In this document: positions 46,493 through 60,600 of the stretch, in pieces
How positions within the stretch are numbered: the stretch's first letter is position 1
Layout: every line of letters begins with the position of its first letter
DNA from: Peltaster fructicola
Taxonomy: Eukaryota > Ascomycota > Dothideomycetes
DNA length: 64,000 bases
NCBI GenBank assembly: GCA_001592805.2
Contig: CP051140.1
Location: 3,969,501 to 4,033,500 of the forward strand
Direction of reading: 5' to 3'
Position numbers and translations under genes: made by a program
The notes under the pieces: generated by a model
The model's database searches: none
Seen by the model: only the letters and a program-made list of their open reading frames with translations
What the model was told of the DNA's origin: nothing

Positions 46493-49400
46493 TCATGCCT
46501 GCTCAACAGCGCCCTCGACAGCATCAACGTAATGTGTCTGTGGTAGCGCCGGCACAGCAGGCTCAGATTTGTTCAATACAGCCTTGAAGCCGAAGGCATT
46601 GTGTTTAGTGAAGAAGTTCATGCCGCCGCCAGACTCTGGCTTGCGATCGCGGTCGTCTCCTGCGGCTGTCTTTGGTCGCTCGTCGACCATGACTGGACGA
46701 ATGCTGTTGTCGGTTGGCTTCGGGAACACACTGACCTGTCGTGGCTCGAGAGCATGGCTTCGTGCAATGAAGGACTTCTCCAGTTCTTCAGGATTCTCGG
46801 TCATGCGGATCAGCATGGTGTCCAACCACTTCTGCAGCTCGTTGATTGTCTGCAGACTGTATGGCACTTGAAATCGCTTCACCAGCTGGACTACCTTTGC
46901 CATCTGGGCATACTTGTTGAAGTTGATTGCCGTGATTGGCTCTCCAGATGCGGATGCAGTGTTTGGTAGAGGTCGTGTAGCAGGGTTGCCTGCGTCGATG
47001 AATGTCATGTCTCCCAAGCAAATGGCTAGAAACGGGACGCAAGGCGCCAGAGTCTCGTCGATGCGTCTACGAAGCGAAGCGTTGTTGCCGGAAGCATCGA
47101 TCACTGCTTTTAACTCCTCGAATCGAGCCTTGGTCTTCTTTGAGACAATCTCCCACGTCTTCTTCATACGAGCAATGTGGCTACACATGAGTGCTGCGAC
47201 GATGGCGAAAAGACTCTCGTAATTGTGCAGAGTAAGACAATTGTTGGCGATCTTGACCCATTGCTTGATGACTAGAGCACGCTTTTTGGGCTCGTCCTGC
47301 GACAGGACCGTGTCATTGACCAAGAAGGACAGTTCAGTGTTGAGCTTAGAAAGAGCTCGAACATTCATCGCCTTGACAGAATCCTTCTTGGTCCAAGCGA
47401 GGCTGAGCAGTTCCTCAGGCTGAATAGCGCAGTAGATTCGTGATGCCATGATGGTCAATTGGCGTGCAATCTCGAGAGGATCAATGTCCACGATGTTGCA
47501 TTCGCCAGTGCTGGTGTTTGCTCTTTGAAGAGTGCTCAGCTGTGACTTACTGACCGATGGCTCGGGTGCAGATACATCGTCGATTGGCGAAGGAAGCATG
47601 TTGTTCTTGCCCACGAGAGGAGAAGCTACACCAGATTGATATGCCGCAGTGACCTTGCGAGTGGCCTCAAGCAGTCTTTCTCCAGCAGAGGGCAGGAGTG
47701 GCTTGACCTTATGCACAGCAAAGTATCGAATATCTCCAAGAGCATCCTTGTCTGCGTCGAGGTTCCAGTAGCCCTCAAGCCATCCCTTCAAGAAGTTGCA
47801 GATCCTGAGACGAACCGGGATCCCGACTGTCTTGCTGTCACCGATGTAGTCGAAGCGATCAATCAGAACCTGTGCCAAGCTTCTCGAGTCTGTGAACAGC
47901 CTGAAGGTGAGGTAGAAGCCGGTGATGAAGGTTGGATCAGGAGTGCTGTCGTGGCTCGTCAGTTGCTCGACGAGCGCTGGAAGGCTACCGCGGGAGATCT
48001 GTCCTTGCTGATTGAGCACCAGCTCATGGGCGAATGTCTTGTGCAGCAGTGTTCCATCAACCTCATTACTGGCATCGGTTGCAGCAGATTGCATGCTGGA
48101 GACACTGCCGAAGCTAGTCAACATCCTGACATCAATCGGACCGCGCTCCTCAAGTTGTCGGTCTGGTGTGGTAGCTCGAGTCGAGGCCTCGGATGCAACA
48201 GTTGTGCCTGAATCACGAGATGCACTCGCGATGGTCGTAGAAGTTTCACTGATGCTCACTTTCCGAGTATGTGGAGTCATCTCAGCGTGAGGCATGTCGC
48301 CAGCAGCTGGACTGATTGGAGAACGTGGTAGAGGGCGGTGATACTTCGTGGGTGGTGGTAGCGATGTACGAATTTCTGGGACTGAGGGAGTGTTAGGCGA
48401 CGTCTGCTCTGTCTTGATATGGGCTGCGCCTGTTGTGTATGCTCGTTGCCGTGCAGGAGGAGGGATGGGAAGTGCTTTCGTGTTGACGACTGTGAGAGGC
48501 GTGACAATGTCCTGGTCCTTTGGCACTGGTGGCTGTGCATCAGCCTGAAGAGTGGTATCGACCTCGAAGTCTCCCATCTTCTCCAGCAGTCTGCGAGTGT
48601 TCGCAACACATTCTCCAACAGCACGGATGAGTCTTGTGCCGTTCGCAACAAGTCTACTGATCTGTCCTGGAAGAATAACCACTTCGTCCTCGGGGTGATC
48701 TGAGAAAGTGAAGACTTCCTTTGTAGACGTTACCAAGTCGTCAAGCTCGCTCTGGAAGACAAGCTGCGATTGATGCATAGACACCACTCGGCCGTTCGCT
48801 CGTGGTTGCACTCGATCCATGATTGAGACCAGGCGCTCACACGCTGAGACCAGTCGCTGAGTGTTTTCGAACAGTTCTGTAGGACTGCGAGATTGCATAT
48901 GATGTCCGAGGAACTGGCCCATAAGACTGATACACTCATCGTGAGCTTGTGCGAGCTGTTCGGATGCCATTGCACCAGTTGTCTTGCTCTCCCTGACCAA
49001 CGATAGTCTGTGTGACGATATACTAAGCCGCAGAGCTGCTGACTTCCGCCGCATTCGAGGTGAAGATGACGATGTGACCTGCTCGGCAGGTTGCTCTTCG
49101 ACCTTCTTCGGCGTCATCTGTGCGGAGGCTCGCTTGTTGGGCGAGTGTGGTGTGAGTGGTTCTTCGTCATGCTCGACATCGTCCACATCGACAGGTGGAG
49201 TAGGAGGCTCACGTCGTGGGATATTGTCCTCATCAGCATTGACAGTCTCTTGCATCCAGATGTCCACGAACTTCACAGCTCTTGTGACGACCTTAAATGC
49301 CTTTGTGATGAGCTCGTCGAGCACGATGTGGATGACCTCACCAGCATACGGCTGACTGGCCTCTTCCTGAAGCTCTTTCGCTTTCTGCACCATGGATGAT

Positions 49401-49987
49401 AGATCTGCCAGCAGTCCCTTGCGCATGCGACGCACACCAACATGGTTCAAGACCAAGGCAGCGCCTCGATGTAAGCAGTTGGTGTGCTCAAGCAAATACC
49501 GCACTCCAGCGATCAGTCCACGGATGTAATCCTGTCGCACGAATGTCGAAAAACTTGCGTTCTCATCGTCACCGAGCAGATCCCAGAATTGTGTCATGGC
49601 GTTCAACAAGTTCCTCATGTAAGGATGATCGTATGCCTCGCAGTAATTCGTCGGCAGCCAGCCTCGAGTACCAGTTGTGAGAAGTGTGCCATCGGCCCAG
49701 CCATTGGCGTGTATGGAGTGCACGAGTATCAGATCACCCTGCTTGATAGGCACAGTGATTGACGAAGCCTCATCGTCTGGCGACGGCTCGAATGGGTGGA
49801 AGGCGCGCAGGTAGTTGTGGAAGAGGAGCTCCGGTGGTGCATTTTGTGAAGGCGATGTTGGACTCGTGGGCGTATCTGGAGGTGTGTAGTTGTGCTGGCC
49901 AGGCCTGTCGGTCTTGGTCCGAAGAAGTGGCAGAGACGATCTTCTGCGAGCTGCGAGCGGCTCCTGTTGCTGCTGCATCTCCTTCAT
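46493..49987 (-). CDS. Ras guanine-nucleotide exchange factor (SH3-REM-CDC25)
   Basis: A single-exon gene of 1,164 residues. Near the N-terminus (about 57-120) is an SH3 domain: YLRAFHPFEPSPDDEASSI, IKQGDLILVHSI, GWADGTL and GWLPTNYCEAY. A long helical middle part with Ser/Pro-rich linkers follows. The REM domain lies at about 640-770 (LLHKTFAHELVLNQQ, FYLTFRLFTDSRSLAQVLIDRF). The catalytic CDC25 homology domain lies at about 845-1090 (DPLEIARQLTIMASRIYCAI, WVKIANNCLTLHNYESLFAI, CVPFLAICLGDMTFIDAGNP). This matches fungal Cdc25/Ste6-type RasGEFs, which load Ras with GTP at the membrane to drive the cAMP-PKA or MAPK pathway. The N-terminus is Gln-rich and an additional upstream exon cannot be excluded. 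Confidence 0.93.
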   Translation of the reverse strand: MKEMQQQQEPLAARRRSSLPLLRTKTDRPGQHNYTPPDTPTSPTSPSQNAPPELLFHNYLRAFHPFEPSPDDEASSITVPIKQGDLILVHSIHANGWADGTLLTTGTRGWLPTNYCEAYDHPYMRNLLNAMTQFWDLLGDDENASFSTFVRQDYIRGLIAGVRYLLEHTNCLHRGAALVLNHVGVRRMRKGLLADLSSMVQKAKELQEEASQPYAGEVIHIVLDELITKAFKVVTRAVKFVDIWMQETVNADEDNIPRREPPTPPVDVDDVEHDEEPLTPHSPNKRASAQMTPKKVEEQPAEQVTSSSSPRMRRKSAALRLSISSHRLSLVRESKTTGAMASEQLAQAHDECISLMGQFLGHHMQSRSPTELFENTQRLVSACERLVSIMDRVQPRANGRVVSMHQSQLVFQSELDDLVTSTKEVFTFSDHPEDEVVILPGQISRLVANGTRLIRAVGECVANTRRLLEKMGDFEVDTTLQADAQPPVPKDQDIVTPLTVVNTKALPIPPPARQRAYTTGAAHIKTEQTSPNTPSVPEIRTSLPPPTKYHRPLPRSPISPAAGDMPHAEMTPHTRKVSISETSTTIASASRDSGTTVASEASTRATTPDRQLEERGPIDVRMLTSFGSVSSMQSAATDASNEVDGTLLHKTFAHELVLNQQGQISRGSLPALVEQLTSHDSTPDPTFITGFYLTFRLFTDSRSLAQVLIDRFDYIGDSKTVGIPVRLRICNFLKGWLEGYWNLDADKDALGDIRYFAVHKVKPLLPSAGERLLEATRKVTAAYQSGVASPLVGKNNMLPSPIDDVSAPEPSVSKSQLSTLQRANTSTGECNIVDIDPLEIARQLTIMASRIYCAIQPEELLSLAWTKKDSVKAMNVRALSKLNTELSFLVNDTVLSQDEPKKRALVIKQWVKIANNCLTLHNYESLFAIVAALMCSHIARMKKTWEIVSKKTKARFEELKAVIDASGNNASLRRRIDETLAPCVPFLAICLGDMTFIDAGNPATRPLPNTASASGEPITAINFNKYAQMAKVVQLVKRFQVPYSLQTINELQKWLDTMLIRMTENPEELEKSFIARSHALEPRQVSVFPKPTDNSIRPVMVDERPKTAAGDDRDRKPESGGGMNFFTKHNAFGFKAVLNKSEPAVPALPQTHYVDAVEGAVEQA

Positions 49988-52465
49988 ATTATCGTGGGTT
50001 CTCCTGCTATCCTGAAACTACCTCAGTTCATGGTGGTGTAACCCGTGTTGTATTACAAGCGATGACAAGCAGTGTTCAACAACTCGGTTACAGCCGACGG
50101 GCACCTGTCTTGAGGCTGGAAACGTGAGAGCCTAGCCCTGTTGTTGTGCATGGAATGCTGAGACCAGCAAAGGCGGCGCACACCTGAGGAATGCGGAGTC
50201 TCAAGCTGTTCGCGAAGTAATGATGTCGATCGTCGATTTCTAGGAGAGATGTTTTTGGTTTTGTTTTGTTGTTTGCTTTGAGATCGCGAGAGGAGAAGAG
50301 TGAGAGCTTCGTCGAGGTCGTTCGATGGTTGGTGTCGTTGTTGGCTGCTTAGCTGTCCACTTTCGCAATGAAACGTTTCGTCCGTTGGGTGGTGGTGGTG
50401 ATGTGGTTGTTGAAGCAAGGGTCTGGTGCCTGCCTGCCCTCTGTGGATAGTCTTTGTGGCAACAGCAAGCTGTAAGGTGCTCGCGTTCGACTTCGTCCTT
50501 ACTTGAGACGCCTTACAAGTAAGAAAGGACTGTAGGTGGTGCAGCAGAAGAGCAATAAAAGGAGTGGATGGAATACAACAGTTGCGAAGTCGCCAATATT
50601 CAAGATGAACGGGCAGACCAAACCAACAATGGCTCACCTTATCACAGACCAACATTGCGCTATAGCGGTAGCATCTGCCTACTGTCATGCACAAACGACG
50701 AAGAAGCCTCTCGTCAACCCGGCGCAATCCCCGAGGACGATTGATTGAGAGAGGTGGAGTCGAGAGGTCGGGTGTAGATCTGCAGCCTGTCTCACTCCTT
50801 GGCCGTGGCCATCACGCTTAGCTGGCCTAGGACAAAAGTCAAAAGAAATGCCCGCACACACACACTGCAGAACCCACAGGATCGCAGCAGCAGATCCTCA
50901 CGCAGGACGACGTTAAAAATATCCTGTCGCTGCCCAGTGAGCTGCCTTGCCGTGCACCACCACCATCCAGGCCGCGACATACAGCTTCGCGCGAAGCCAT
51001 CTTTGCTGTATGTCAGCACTTGCTATTTCTCCTCTTCCTCCTTCTCCTCTCCATCTGCAGCGTTCATCACAACGGCCCAGAAAGCATCACGATTCAAGGT
51101 TCGAGGCCATAACCCGACAGAGCAAGAGCCTTCAAGCTATCGCATCAGCCAGGGGTTACGGCATCGAAGTGTGGATTTCTCTCTAAGCACAAACCTCCTG
51201 GATTCGACGTTGTCAAGCTCAACTAGTTCTTCTTAGCAATTCACCGGACGATCGCAGTGTCGTCGCTGGTACCCGGCGCTCTGGTCTCAGGGATGAATGG
51301 TCTCTGTTGAGCATTACGATTCGCGTGGTCAATGGCATCAGAGGTTCAGAGCTCTCTTCAAAACACAACACATGCTGCTATAGCTTGATGTGCAATATCA
51401 GGTAGGCTTTATGGTCACGCAGGGTTGTACTGCATCTATCAGTGCCGCATTGTACGATCGCCGTATTGATTCTTTCTTCTCTAAGGGTCAATATGGATCG
51501 CGCTCCTCGACGACCTAGACAAACAGCCACCAATCTCGCAGGCTATAGTTACTGCTGTCATCCGATCCTTTACCAGCCACTTGCCTATTTCGACCGCGCA
51601 ACTATAGACATCACATTTCCTGAGCGTGGCTCGCGTGGTCTAGCGCGTATGTCATCCTGCGTTGTGGTGCTGTCGCTGCCGTGTTCTGGACCTCGAACAT
51701 GATTCCGATGGACAATCCTCACGGCTTACAGCAGCATCAGCACCACTATTTCACTATCTCGTTGTAGGAGAGAATCTGACAAGACGCTTGACTCCGTCGT
51801 CCAATAGGAACCCTTTCCCTTGCGACGTTCTTTTGCCGAGATGACACCACAGCGGCACGGTAGGCATTGCAGGCTTCGGTTTATCAGTCAGCGACTCAGA
51901 TGACCCTGTTGTCATACCCTGGTGAAGCATCATATTCAGCAGCAATGCCTATTGTTCCAGTGCCTGGCTTTCGTCTTTTGCGACCCGTAGCACTACCGAT
52001 GGCTTCGTATGCTGATAAAATGGTTCGTCCCAAGCCTCGAAGCGCTAAACACACGAGAGTCTGGTATCGAAACCGCCGTACCAACGGCAGAGCACGAGGT
52101 ACGATAGAACGTTCATTAGACTTACGAGTCAGTACACGTGTCTCACTACCGGGCGGGACTTTGCCTCAGACAAACACTGAGTAGCCTACCGGGTGTCTCT
52201 TATCCAGTCTTCCGTGGTGATGCACTGAAGGAGTACGCTTCAGACAACATCGCGAGCACTAGTGAACAATGCCCTCGACGAGACGGCAGGGCGGGACAGC
52301 AAAAGGCCATGCTGAAGACAGGATGATGAGATACCAACGGGCGGTGCTTCTGACAATCGCATGAAGTACCAACAAGCTATGTCACAAGAGACGGTAGTGT
52401 GAGCACCAATAGTGCATACCGCAGACGACAGGGCGAGGCTGTCCCTCGGATATGGTGCTGGAAAG
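49988..52465. other. 2.5-kb region, RasGEF promoter and unassigned DNA
   Basis: No gene is confidently supported. One plus-strand stretch near 50860-50960 reads well for about 35 codons (QQQILTQDDVKNILSLPSEL) without an ATG in frame, and a CT-rich tract follows at 51020-51060. It might be a small exon of an unknown gene. A minus-strand 5' leader of the RasGEF probably occupies 49988-50500. Confidence 0.35.
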
Positions 52466-54158
<1,693 letters not shown>

Positions 54159-55507
54159 TCAAAAGATCCTTCTTGGCACCAGCAGCCTTGAGAGGAACAG
54201 CTCCTTCACCAGAGGATTCTCAGGGCGATCTTTAGCCGCTCCAAGAATCGAAAAACCCTCCCGCACATCACCGTCAGTATCATTTAGTCGACCATGTTCC
54301 TTCCCAGTAGTGATTCGATCGAATAGATCGCCCTTCTTCGGCTTCGACTTCGGTACTGCGCCAGAATGAGTGCAGCCCTCGCACGTCCCGTCAAAGCTGT
54401 ACATACCGAAGATATCTGCGACATGGTCTGCGTGTAGATCCTGTGCATCTGATCGTTTGTGGGCACCGTTCTTGTCCGGAAAGAGCTCCTTGATGGTTTT
54501 GGCTCGGGAGGTATCAGTTCGACGGTCATGATGCCTTGGTAAGTACTTACCATCTTCCTCACCATACTCACGTCTTCTAGCCTTTCGCAAGTGTGGTGGT
54601 GTAGCAGATCGCTGTCGTGCTGCTCGTCGATGTGGCTCTGTCTCGTCGAAACCATACCTACCATCGCCATCTCTGACAGGACTGGCGCTGCGGTCTCGAA
54701 GACGGCCATCGTTCTTCTTTGAGATTGGTGTAGACCTTTCAGTTTTGCGGTTGGCAAAGAGATCTTGCATCTGAGTGCGTTTTCGTTCGACACTTGCATC
54801 GCGTACAGGCGTATCATCATCATAGAGGTTGACATCGAATGCTGGGCTGTCAGATGATGTCCGTCGATTGTCATTGCGCCGTCTCTTGTACGAGCCGTTG
54901 CGCTCATCCTCGTAACGTCTCTTCCTGTGAGTAGCACGATTATCTGGATCGTACTCCGGATTCATGAGGTAGAATCGACTTCGGTCCTTTGCGCCTGGTA
55001 GTTTTACATCTGCTGCAACTGCCTGTCGTATCTGTAGCTGTACATCCGGGTGTGTTGTCATCTGCTTAGCTGCGCGAACCTCCAATGCCTCTGGACTCTC
55101 CTCTGCTGAGAGCGCTGTCAATGCCTCAGATGCAGCCTCCGAGCTGCTGAATATGAGGTTCGCGCTGGTATCGTCTATCCACTCCACGCGTTTGAAGGTC
55201 TCGTCTGTGTGGTGCTCTTTGACATATGCCCTAATGTTTGCAGTTGTGAGATTGTCCAGTCCGCGAATGTGCAGCTTCTCAGTGATGGGATATAAGCCTC
55301 TAAGCTCACCGTCTTCCGCCTCTTCGACCACATTCATGACCTCGCTTTCGGCTTGTGCTGCTTGTGCGCGCTGCCGGTGATCAGCATTGTGGCATGCACG
55401 AACATCATGCCTCCTACCTCGCTGATAGCTTGCGCTTGCGCTTTCAGCTGCGCAATCTCTGGATCCTCCTCTTCGAGGTCGATGTCGATGTCCATATCGT
55501 CCTCCAT
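54159..55507 (-). CDS. Nuclear cap-binding protein subunit 3-like (NCBP3)
   Basis: Two exons: 55507-55418 and 55340-54159, with a 77-nt intron in phase, giving 423 residues. Exon 1 is acidic (MEDDMDIDIDLEEEDPEIAQL). Exon 2 starts with the RRM-like core: EKLHIRGLDNLTTANIRAYV, then RVEWIDDTSANLIF, the conserved W-x-D of the NCBP3/C17orf85 family. The remainder is Arg/Ser/Asp-rich with FYLMNPEYDPDNRATHRKRR and several RRRN-type basic clusters, expected of an RNA-associated nuclear protein. NCBP3 pairs with NCBP1 to bind capped mRNA and promote export; fungal members are poorly studied. The C-terminal segment contains FDGTCEGCTHSGA, a possible single zinc half-site. Confidence 0.85.
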
Positions 55508-55995
55508 GGTCGAAGCGGTGGTCGCAGAGCTGCGTGCAAGCAGTGGCTGATATGTGTCCGAACGTCGTTGACGAAGCACAGAGGCTTATTTATATAGCAA
55601 CAGCGTGTCTATCAGCATTGAGGGCATGTGCTATTTGTTCGCGCATTGGTGTGAAGTAAGCTGTCGATGCTCCAGCCTCAAGACACGTGCACAGCCTCAA
55701 CTGACGTAGTTCTGAACCGTGGCTGGTGAATGTCGATGTCCTGAGACAAATGCTATCGTTCATCTCACATGCTTGCCTGCAAGATTGCACGAGATGTGCG
55801 CTATGAGATCGAAAGCCTGCAACTCCGCGAGGTAGGTCTTGCTGCCCGCGGCGCAATGATTGATCAACAGGATACGAAGCATTGCTGGCAGTGCATGTGA
55901 TCGATCACTGAGGCAGTGCCCAGCAAGCCCTCATATAACCAGCAACGACCAGCCTACTCTGTTTCACCTGTAGAGCAATCACAAGACTCACAACA
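55508..55995. other. Divergent promoter region
   Basis: The stretch separates the divergent NCBP3-like gene and the 189-codon gene. It contains the TATA element listed below; nothing else is recognisable. Confidence 0.5.
55585..55596 (-). promoter_or_regulatory. TATA box of the NCBP3-like gene
   Basis: On the minus strand TATATAAATAAG lies about 78 bp upstream of the start codon at 55507. It is the best TATA match in the window. Confidence 0.55.
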
Positions 55996-56565
55996 ATGGC
56001 ATCCATTCTTCGCAAGCTAGGCTCCAGCTCAAAGCAAGAGGCTGTCGAAGTGTACATGTTCGAGCCTTCGAAAGAAGACAAGAACATCATTCATGTTCGC
56101 ATGGGTGATGCACCGCCCATCTATACAGTGAAGCTTTCGACGAAGAAGGATCCAGATGTTTTCGTATGGCGAGGTAGCGACACAAGTGAGAAGCACGCTG
56201 CCATGGCTACTATTGACAAGCCAACCATGACTGCAAACCTGATGGTGCAAGATCTCACCCTGCCGATGAAGACAAACAAGGACTGGGGGTCAGCGAAAGT
56301 TGAGCATCCTCAGTATGGCCTGCTCAGATGGAAGACCGGACTTCAAGGCAACCCAAGCACGTTGTCCGACGGAGAGGAAAACGAATTGGCCAAGCACAAG
56401 ACGGTCGGTATGCACGTGACTGGCGGTCCGCGAGAGTTGAAGATGTTGGTCGAGGCCGATGAAGACATGATGTTGGTCGTTGTATCGACGCTGATAGTCG
56501 CAAGGAGGCTGAGTGGTATTGCTATGGAAAGGAATGCCAACCTAATGTATGGCATTACGTCGTAG
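55996..56565 (+). CDS. Hypothetical 189-aa protein
   Basis: A single-exon gene without a signal peptide or membrane helix. It begins MASILRKLGSSSKQEAVEVY. Successive beta-rich elements (NIIHVRMGDAPPIYTVKLST, DVFVWRGSDTSEKHAAMATI) and LPMKTNKDWGSAKVEHPQYG suggest the small beta-barrel fold of DUF6593/LURP-like fungal proteins, where a ligand or membrane lipid may be bound; this is a weak structural guess. The C-terminal helix LVVVSTLIVARRLSGIAME is hydrophobic. I do not recognise a function. Confidence 0.65.
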   Translation: MASILRKLGSSSKQEAVEVYMFEPSKEDKNIIHVRMGDAPPIYTVKLSTKKDPDVFVWRGSDTSEKHAAMATIDKPTMTANLMVQDLTLPMKTNKDWGSAKVEHPQYGLLRWKTGLQGNPSTLSDGEENELAKHKTVGMHVTGGPRELKMLVEADEDMMLVVVSTLIVARRLSGIAMERNANLMYGITS

Positions 56566-57695
56566 CCACGGTGTTCAAGTCGCGTCGCCGTTAAGATCAT
56601 ATCTCTGCTTACGTCTATGATACTGTCATGGCTCTTTCATTCTGATCTTGTGCAGTGTTCTGGGAGATGTTCATCTGTCGAAGGCAGCCTCACAGTTGTT
56701 GGGAAGTCTGTTGTGATGGATATCAGAGAACCACCTTCTGAAAACGATAAAACGCCAGTCGATGCACTGCTTGTGAAGCTGCCAGCCAAGTGTATAACGA
56801 GTTCCTCGTGCTGGTGAGGCCGCAGCTGTGTCACGACGTGAGTTCGAACCTCAAGCGATGAGATTGCATCTGATACGATCGAAGCTTGCTCTCAGCGAGA
56901 AGCTTCATGCCGGATTGTCGAGATGACTTTGGCGTGGGAGAGTAGGGCTGCCTGAATCATGGCAAGCAGAGGTTGCAACGGCCATATCGTACGAGATGAT
57001 CTAAAAAGCAGTTAAAGTCAGCATCTGCACCAGGTGTAAAGATGGTAGTGGAATGGGCTGTACAGTAAACATGGTCTGTGCCGAGCACGTGAGTGAGTTC
57101 TGCGACTTGATGACTTCCTTCTCCTTCCTCTTTCTTTTGTGCCTGACATTCCGCCAAGGTGAAGACTCATTGACAGGGCTGCATCTGAAGTATTGAGATC
57201 TTCTCACGGTGGTCGCATAACTCGCGTTTCCATCCGCGGTGTTGTTACAGCTGAGCAACAGTATCTCATAACGAGACTGCATCTCAGCTGCAAGGCTACT
57301 TATACCCTGACAAATGCAATACCTCTCCAGGCCATCCACTTGACATGGGTGTTGAGGCCGCCTTGGCGAGAGCTGTCACTGGCCCAACACACCTGCAGCC
57401 ACTCAGCCACTCCTGTTGCAGCAACGAGGCGCGTATCCTCAGCCTGACCGCACATCTATGTCTGCAACTTCACGATTTATGTTCCTTCCAGCCTGGTCAA
57501 TGAGCACCAAGAGCTTCTCAGTCCATGTCAGTTCGGCAGCATGCTGAGTCTCAAATGACAGCGGTCAAGCTGTAGTATGACACAAACACTGTACAGCAGC
57601 GAAAGTGGCACACGAACGATAAGACCATACGAACTTCCACCACGAACGAAGCCCCTACACTGCCCACTCCTTGGCACCGTCACCATACGAGACAA
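56566..57695. other. Promoter-side intergenic region of the NLR gene
   Basis: Only short overlapping frames occur on the two strands (for example 56617-56817 and 57001-57339). No motif is recognised. The final 100 bp are CA-rich and lead to the NLR start. Confidence 0.45.
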
Positions 57696-60600
57696 ATGCG
57701 CCTTCTGAAGCGGAACGATGACGGCTCTTTGAGCTTCTCTATGGTCACGAAGGATACGGCCGTGGTCAAGTATGCCATTCTTTCACATACCTGGGGAGCT
57801 CCAGAGCAAGAGATCCTCTTCGAGGATATCAACAGTGGCAAGGCGCAAGAGAAGACAGCGTATACCAAGGTCGACTTTGCATTGAGCCAGGCGCATCTCG
57901 ACAAGCTGGACTATGTCTGGATCGATACTTGCTGCATTAACAAGAAAGACACCCACGAGCTCGAGAAGTCCATCAATTCCATGTACAAATGGTATGCAGG
58001 TGCCGAAGTATGCTATGTCTATCTTAGCGATATCGCTCTACGTCCTAGTGGAGGCCTGGCAGACGGGCAATGGACGACAGCCTTCCAAAAGAGTCGATGG
58101 TTCACACGCGGCTGGACGTTACAAGAGCTGGTCGCTCCTGGAAAGGTCATGTTCTTCACGAAAGATCGTCAGCCGATTGGCACTCGTGAGACACTTTCGA
58201 TGGTAATAGGTAGCGTTACTGGTATCAACAGAAAGGTGCTGCAGGGTGCCACTCTGGCCGACATACCCATTGACGAACGCTTCCGATGGTCGCTCGGCCG
58301 CAGTACAGGAGAGCCTGAGGATATGATCTACTGTATGCTCGGCATGCTTGATGTCTCAATCTACCTCAAGTACGGCGAGGGTCTAGACGTCGCTCGCAAA
58401 CGACTGTTTCGAGAAATCAAACGAGAGTATGGCAGCCGAACGTGCGGTCTCTTACAAGACATGCGGTTCACAGGCACTGCAAGCATACCCAGTCTTATGC
58501 CTCCGGGTCTCAAGCCAATCAAGGATGCCTCCTGGTTGAGAGATGCTTTGTCGTATCGGAATATGTTTGCTCGCAAGACAGCAATTCGTCAACCAGTGCG
58601 CAAGACGTGCGCTTGGTTGCTTGAGCATTTGTACTACAGAAGCTGGAGCAGCATTGCCTCTGACGAAGATCATCCTGGCATGCTCTGGATCAAGGGACAC
58701 CCTGGCGCTGGCAAATCAACACTGTTGATGTATGCTGACCAACAAGCCGCACAAAGTCTGCCTGCAGATACACTCTTGATCTCTTTCTTCTTCAATGCAC
58801 GAGGGGAGGACATGGAGAAATCGGCTGTGGGGATGTATCGCTCCCTCCTAGTGCAACTGGCCGACGTTGTGCCAGGCAAGGTCAATGCGGTGCTTGCTGA
58901 GAGAAGTCCCGACTTGGAGGCTGACCACATCCGCAACAGTATCCCAGAACTGCAAAAGATATTCAAGGCCATCGTGCTACGGCTGGCACCAAGCCGTCTG
59001 CGATGCTACGTCGATGCTCTCGACGAGTGCGAGTCTCACGAAGTCCAGGATCTGCTCGACTTCTTCAACGATCTCACTTATATCTCTTCCAGCTCGCAGC
59101 GACCATTCATTGTGTGCGTGGCCAGTCGGTACTATCCAGCAGTTTCAATCAAGCAAAGCGTAGAAATACGCATAGATCGACAACCGCAACATCTTGAAGA
59201 TCTGGAAAGATTTGTCGATGCAACACTGAACGTCGGCACAGGGCGTAGTTCCTTGTCTATCAGACAAAAGATCGTCGCCAAGGCGAAAGGCAGCTTCATT
59301 TGGGCTAGGCTGGTCATCGAACTTCTCAATGACAAGTTGAAGCATGGCGACACGTCCTCTGTACAACTAGTCATCGACACACTGCCCAGCAAGCTTAACG
59401 ACCTGTACAAAGAGATCATCCGAGTTCATCGACTAGCTGAGACAGAAGTCGTCCGCGTGTGTATAATATGCATCATGTTTGCGACCAGACCTCTGCGGCC
59501 GCAGGAGCTCTATCATATTGCGCAGATCGCCAAGCAAGGCCTTCAGCACATTTGTGATCATACTGATACATCTATCCCAGTTGCTGAGCTTCCTGACGAG
59601 GATATGCTTCGGCGATTTGTCGCAAGTTCAACTGGAGGATTAGCAGAGGTGATTTGGGATGACTATGATGCAGTGCAATTCATCCACGAGTCGGTCAAAG
59701 ACTACTTGAGAACAACAGACAATCTGCAAGACCTCTTGATGATCACAGCACAACAGGATCCCGTCTCGATGTGCCATGAGCAGATCAAAGCTATGTGCCA
59801 AGTAATCATCGGCAACGCATTTTCAAGTGCATTCGTGGCAATTTCTCTAAGTCGCTTTTCTGATGTGTGGAAACACAACGAAGAAGCAGTTGAGTACGGT
59901 TATCTCTGTGATAGAAGTCAAGATCCAGGCTCGTTCTGGACTCTTATGATGAAGCTACCTTTGCTTGAATATGCTGCAAGTAATATCGTCATCCATGCGG
60001 AACTTGCAGCACAAGAGATTGCACAAGATGGGTTCATGGACCACATGCACGCTGGATTCTTGCTGCAACTGCGAAAATTCCTGAGAAATGCTAGACCATT
60101 TCCCTTCGAGCGGATGGCACAACGGATGGGCATCGGAAATATTGGAAGCATACACATTGCTGCGTGCTTCGATGCTGTCAACCTTCTCACAACGGCATTA
60201 CGCAATGGGCATGATGTGAATCTCCGGAACGTCGACAACATCACACCGTTGATGGCAGCTGTGGCATGTAATGCCTGGAAAAGTGCCAACTTACTACTAC
60301 AGCATAAGGCCGATGTCAACATGGTGAACTGTGATGGTGAAAGTGCTTTGCACATCGCTGCATCGTACTTCCCATTGGTTTCCGGGCCATCCTATCATGC
60401 AGGTGTGTTATTTATGCGGGCGCTCTTGTCTAATGGACCTTGTATTGAAGCAAAGAACAGCATGGGCTGGACGCCGCTGATGATTGCAATTCGCGTCGGA
60501 CAAGAGCTTTATGTCGAGGCGTTGCTTGAAGCAGGTGCATGCGTGAATACCCGTGCCAACGAAGGGATCACGCCCCTTATGCAAGCAAGCTTGATGCTTC

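Noticed and set aside
50799-51236. 145-codon plus-strand frame before the RasGEF
   Set aside because: Low-complexity Ser-rich composition with no motif. A different frame there reads better for a short stretch but lacks a start.
56838-56865. T-arm-like GTGAGTTCGAACCTCAA
   Set aside because: The 4-bp stem is fair, but no matching 7-bp acceptor stem lies 70-90 bp upstream.
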